A stretch of 64,000 nt of DNA, from contig NZ_FWXI01000018.1 of the NCBI RefSeq assembly GCF_900176355.1, positions 52,629 through 116,628 of the forward strand, in the 5' to 3' direction. Of the stretch, positions 60,753 to 64,000 are shown piece by piece (the stretch's first letter is position 1; every line of letters starts with the position of its first letter). The notes under the pieces were generated by a model. The model saw only the letters and a list, made by a program, of their open reading frames with translations. It ran no database searches and had not been told where the DNA came from. Origin of the DNA: Sporomusa malonica (GTDB lineage Bacteria > Bacillota > Negativicutes > Sporomusales > Sporomusaceae). The position numbers and the translations under genes were made by a program.

Positions 60753-62393
60753 TCAGACGCCAAGATAGTAATAGCTAAATCCATCTTTAGTCCGCAAAAG
60801 TCTAGGATTGAGATTCTTCGACTCTTCCAAAAATCTTTTCCTTTTATCTTCAGGTACTATAATCACTATACTATCCTTTTTTGCATTCGTCACGAAATTT
60901 GAAAGTGATTCAGTAGGCATCGTGTACTTACTTGACCAGCTTAATGACCCTGGTTGGGGTGATGTTGCCTCTTCTGACGAAGTAACTTTCACGGCAACTT
61001 TGCCACTATAATATACAGCAGAGGTGCTATAGAATTCATAAAGACCAATTTTATTTCCGTTATACTCTATCATATTTTGCGCAAGCTCTTTTCCCGATTT
61101 ACTATCAGCCATTGCAGAAAAAACAAAAAGTGATAGCGTCATGTACACTGCAATTTGGCATAAACAGAGCAACCCTAAAGCATGTTTCGTGGGTTGTTTT
61201 TTAATTTTCCACCAGGTAAGTATCACTAGGCTTCCCACGGCAGCAACAAGCCACGGACTCCCGAGATAACGATATGCTGCAGCAAGATAGGCGAGAGTCG
61301 CTAAAACCATTGGAATGCCCACCCAATAAATAATGGTTCTCTGATTATCCTGGTTGATCAATTGTTCTAGATAAATTCCCGCTATCACCGCTAACGGGAA
61401 AAACATAGGAAAAGTATAGGTAAGATATTTGGTAGCCATAAACGAGTAAAAAGTGAAATAAACGCCAACCCAGATGAAGCTAAATAACCATAACGAAGAT
61501 TTGCGCAAAGATCGGTCTTTGCAACCAGCAATCATAGCCTTCAGCGTAATCGGTGACCAAGGTAACATACCAAGTAAAAATATTAAAACATAATAATAAC
61601 TCACATTATCTTTAGGATGTTCTGAAACCGTCGCACGCAAATAGTTATGAACACCAAAAAATATATTAACAAAGTCAGACCCGTAATCAAAATACATGGC
61701 AGCATACCACGGCAAGGCGACCATAGAAAAAATAAGAACTCCGGCAGGTATATACATTCTCCTAAGTTCTGCCCAATTGCGCTGCACCCCAATAAATATC
61801 ACCATAACAAGTCCAGGCAACAGTAAGCCCACCGGCCCTTTTGTTAAGACGGCCAAAGCCATACTGGCATACATAGCAAAATACCAGCGTTTTGTATCGT
61901 CTACTCTGGTATAACCAAGATAGAAGAATGCTAATGCCGCGTTGTTAAATACAAACAATACCATATCGGTAATCACAAATTTTGCGAGCAATACATACTC
62001 TAACGATGTCCCCAGGACAAGGGCCCCTAGCAACGCTGCTGCCTGACTCGCGGTCTTGGTTAAAAACCAATACACCATAACCACACCAACCCCGGCAAAC
62101 AAGGCAGGAACCAAACGCGCTGCCAAGTCGGAGAACCCAAAAACCTTGAAAGCAATGGCTGTTAACCAATAAAAGAAAACCGGTTTGTCAAACCATACGT
62201 TCCCGTAGATTCTGGGAGAAAGCCAGTCTGAACTTTCTACCATTTCTTTTGCAGTAAGCACATAATTTGACTCTACAGGGTCTGTTATTGGCACAAGGTG
62301 GCTAAACAACAGATATGAAATGAAGGAAACCAGGAACAATCCCAGACAGAGGTCTCGAGAGCGAACAGTCGCTATAGATATTGAAGTAATCAC
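60753..62393 (-). CDS. ArnT-like GT39/GT83 lipid-linked sugar transferase
   Basis: A 546-residue membrane protein with about 11 helices. The first external loop has PVESNYVLTAKEMVESSDWL and YGNVWFDKPVFFYWLTAIAF, the acidic and DKPP-like motif typical of ArnT and protein O-mannosyltransferases. A C-terminal soluble domain follows. Such enzymes move a sugar from undecaprenyl phosphate onto lipid A or another envelope acceptor. The neighbouring ArnC-like gene would make the donor. The start is GTG with AAGGAGG 8 bases upstream. Confidence 0.85.
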   Translation of the reverse strand: MITSISIATVRSRDLCLGLFLVSFISYLLFSHLVPITDPVESNYVLTAKEMVESSDWLSPRIYGNVWFDKPVFFYWLTAIAFKVFGFSDLAARLVPALFAGVGVVMVYWFLTKTASQAAALLGALVLGTSLEYVLLAKFVITDMVLFVFNNAALAFFYLGYTRVDDTKRWYFAMYASMALAVLTKGPVGLLLPGLVMVIFIGVQRNWAELRRMYIPAGVLIFSMVALPWYAAMYFDYGSDFVNIFFGVHNYLRATVSEHPKDNVSYYYVLIFLLGMLPWSPITLKAMIAGCKDRSLRKSSLWLFSFIWVGVYFTFYSFMATKYLTYTFPMFFPLAVIAGIYLEQLINQDNQRTIIYWVGIPMVLATLAYLAAAYRYLGSPWLVAAVGSLVILTWWKIKKQPTKHALGLLCLCQIAVYMTLSLFVFSAMADSKSGKELAQNMIEYNGNKIGLYEFYSTSAVYYSGKVAVKVTSSEEATSPQPGSLSWSSKYTMPTESLSNFVTNAKKDSIVIIVPEDKRKRFLEESKNLNPRLLRTKDGFSYYYLGV

Positions 62394-62482
62394 AAAAATT
62401 CCTCCTTGGATAATAGCTGCTATCTTTATGAATCAATAAGATTTCATCTTTATTAGTAGCCCTTATTCCTTCCGCCTTAGTC

Positions 62483-63448
62483 TCATGCAACAGTTTCTAT
62501 CTTTTTAGGCGCTGCCTCCACATTACTTTTTAGCTCTTCTCGTACCCAATACAAAGGGCGCTCTTTTACTTCTTCAAAAATCCTGCCAATATATTCACCG
62601 ATAATACCTAATCCTACAAGTTGCAGTCCTCCCAGCAGCAGCACACTGGCTGCGATGGTAGCCCATCCCGGAACGGCATCTGCGGTAAACAACTTAGTAT
62701 AGACTACGTCGATCGTTAAAACTAAGCTTAGCAGACCGGATAAAATGCCCATATAAAAAGCCAGGCGAAGCGGCAATCTGGAATAAGCGGTAATACCATC
62801 AAGGGCAAAATTCAACATTTTTCTTAGCGAAAATTTGGACTTACCAGCAAAACGTTGCGGGGCTACAAATTCGATTTGTGTTTGCCTATAGCCCATGGCG
62901 CCAATTATACCGCGGATAAATCTTGCCTTTTCTTTGAAGCTTTTAAAAGTATCTACCGCTTTTCTGTCAAGCAACCTAAAGTCTGATCCACCTTCAGCCA
63001 TATTAATATTCGACACAGAGTTAATTATCCGATAAAATATTTTCGACGTAAATCGTTTAAACCACGAAACCCCTTGCGTATCTTTGCGGATAGTTTGAAC
63101 GACCTCAAAGCCATCTTCCCACCTATTTATTAAAATCGGCAACATTTCTGGGGGATGTTGCATATCACCATCCATAGTAATGACCGCATCGCCATGGGCA
63201 TGATCAAGACCACAACTTAATGCTAATTGATGTCCAAAATTACGTGCTAAAATAATAGCACGAACTCTAGTGTCCTGTTGGGTTAACTTGTTTAAGATTA
63301 AAACAGTTTCATCCGTAGAACCATCATCAACAAAAATTAGCTCAAATGGATAGCCCTTAGGTTCCATATGTTTACAAACCTCTTGATAAAATACTGCCAC
63401 GTTCTCCTGCTCGTTATATACAGGTACAACAATTGAAATATATTTCAT
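62483..63448 (-). CDS. ArnC-like family 2 glycosyltransferase
   Basis: A 321-residue protein. The GT2 domain has SIVVPVYNEQENVAVFYQEV, FVDDGSTDET, ARNFGHQLALSCGLDHA and the DxD-type TMDGDMQHPPE. Two C-terminal helices (about residues 230-255 and 265-290) and the GEYIGRIFEEVKERPLY ending match the ArnC/DPM1/GtrB group that attaches a sugar to undecaprenyl phosphate. The ATG at 63448 follows GAGGAG; a GTG at 63463 is in frame. It is the first gene of the operon with ArnT-like and two-component genes. Confidence 0.88.
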   Translation of the reverse strand: MKYISIVVPVYNEQENVAVFYQEVCKHMEPKGYPFELIFVDDGSTDETVLILNKLTQQDTRVRAIILARNFGHQLALSCGLDHAHGDAVITMDGDMQHPPEMLPILINRWEDGFEVVQTIRKDTQGVSWFKRFTSKIFYRIINSVSNINMAEGGSDFRLLDRKAVDTFKSFKEKARFIRGIIGAMGYRQTQIEFVAPQRFAGKSKFSLRKMLNFALDGITAYSRLPLRLAFYMGILSGLLSLVLTIDVVYTKLFTADAVPGWATIAASVLLLGGLQLVGLGIIGEYIGRIFEEVKERPLYWVREELKSNVEAAPKKIETVA

Positions 63449-63576
63449 AGTATCTCTCCTCACAATCGCATAGATCAGCGATAGCTATTGCTGCATTTCT
63501 TAGTAATTATAGCAATCGATTCTGAAAACAAAATGAAAAAGCTAAGTAAGAATTCATTAATGTTGTAACAAAACCA

Positions 63577-63623
63577 AAAGGCAAAAGCCTGCAAGGATTA
63601 TTCCCTGCAGGCTTTTGCCTTTA
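63577..63623 (-). terminator. Strong terminator downstream of 16S rRNA
   Basis: AAAGGCAAAAGCCTGCA and its complement enclose a 12-base loop, giving a 17-bp stem, followed on the minus strand by TTTTGGTTTTGTT. It lies about 120 bp beyond the 16S 3' end. Confidence 0.85.
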
Positions 63624-63740
63624 GCAATATTGTTAGTCTCGTTTCCACATTCCCTCAAAACTAAACAATGTAAGTGTAATGTATCTGCCAAGATGTACCG
63701 ACCTAGGATTTCAGACTATATTTCAAGCCCGTAATCTCCC

Positions 63741-64000
<260 letters not shown>

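Overview
The window looks like chromosome from a diderm, low-to-mid GC Firmicute of the Negativicutes (Sporomusa/Pelosinus type). The Firmicute side is shown by strong AGGAGG ribosome sites, frequent GTG/TTG starts, a NiaR/YrxA repressor, S-box, guanine-PRPP and c-di-GMP riboswitches, and orphan sporulation-type histidine kinases. The outer-membrane side is shown by a YaiO-like beta-barrel and an ArnC/ArnT-like sugar transfer pair. A partial 16S rRNA at the right edge could settle the genus. This placement is inference; no database search was possible.

Layout. 1-1.5 kb: two divergent class-I c-di-GMP riboswitches, one in front of a membrane protein cut by the left edge and one in front of a small single-span protein, then tRNA-Arg. 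1.6-10.3 kb: zinc-ribbon membrane protein, niacin-type MFS permease, Fsr-type efflux pump, two orphan sensor kinases, the NiaR repressor and a TrkA-N potassium channel. 10.4-10.8 kb: tRNA-Val, tRNA-Glu and tRNA-Asn with a tandem hairpin repeat between two of them. 11-19.3 kb: M29 aminopeptidase, spermidine synthase, YmaF, a probably truncated sensor, azlCD with a divergent MocR regulator, an HD hydrolase and a secreted SIMPL protein.

19.3-27.2 kb: purine block purE-C-F-M-N-H, preceded by an NCS2 purine permease whose leader carries a guanine aptamer followed by a ykkC-type aptamer best read as PRPP. The likely purE promoter lies inside an 89-90 bp dispersed repeat, with a second inverted copy about 9 kb away. 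27.2-36.6 kb: YhcH, NlpC/P60, a solute-binding/HD-GYP fusion, UbiX, acetyltransferases, an Fe-S aldo/keto reductase, an acyl-CoA ligase, a DJ-1/PfpI protein and a SAM-I controlled unit encoding a free-standing aspartokinase-like ACT pair plus a 55-residue protein. 36.6-46.9 kb: nickel ABC transporter nikABCDE, a Gate permease and methyltransferase behind an unrecognised attenuator leader, and a Zn/Cd-type ATPase with an ArsR repressor.

46.9-53.6 kb: six tightly packed or overlapping genes forming a probable synthase-dependent exopolysaccharide export system (inner-membrane protein, processive GT2 synthase, beta-helix protein, deacetylase-like protein, alpha/alpha-barrel protein, outer-membrane barrel). 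I consider this the best candidate for an undescribed system here. 53.8-63.5 kb: a further orphan kinase, copA-csoR, and an ArnC/ArnT-like pair followed by an OmpR-type two-component system. The window ends in the 3' part of a 16S rRNA gene that is not followed by 23S. Two themes recur: purine, SAM and c-di-GMP control by RNA switches, and envelope or metal homeostasis suited to a cell with an outer membrane.
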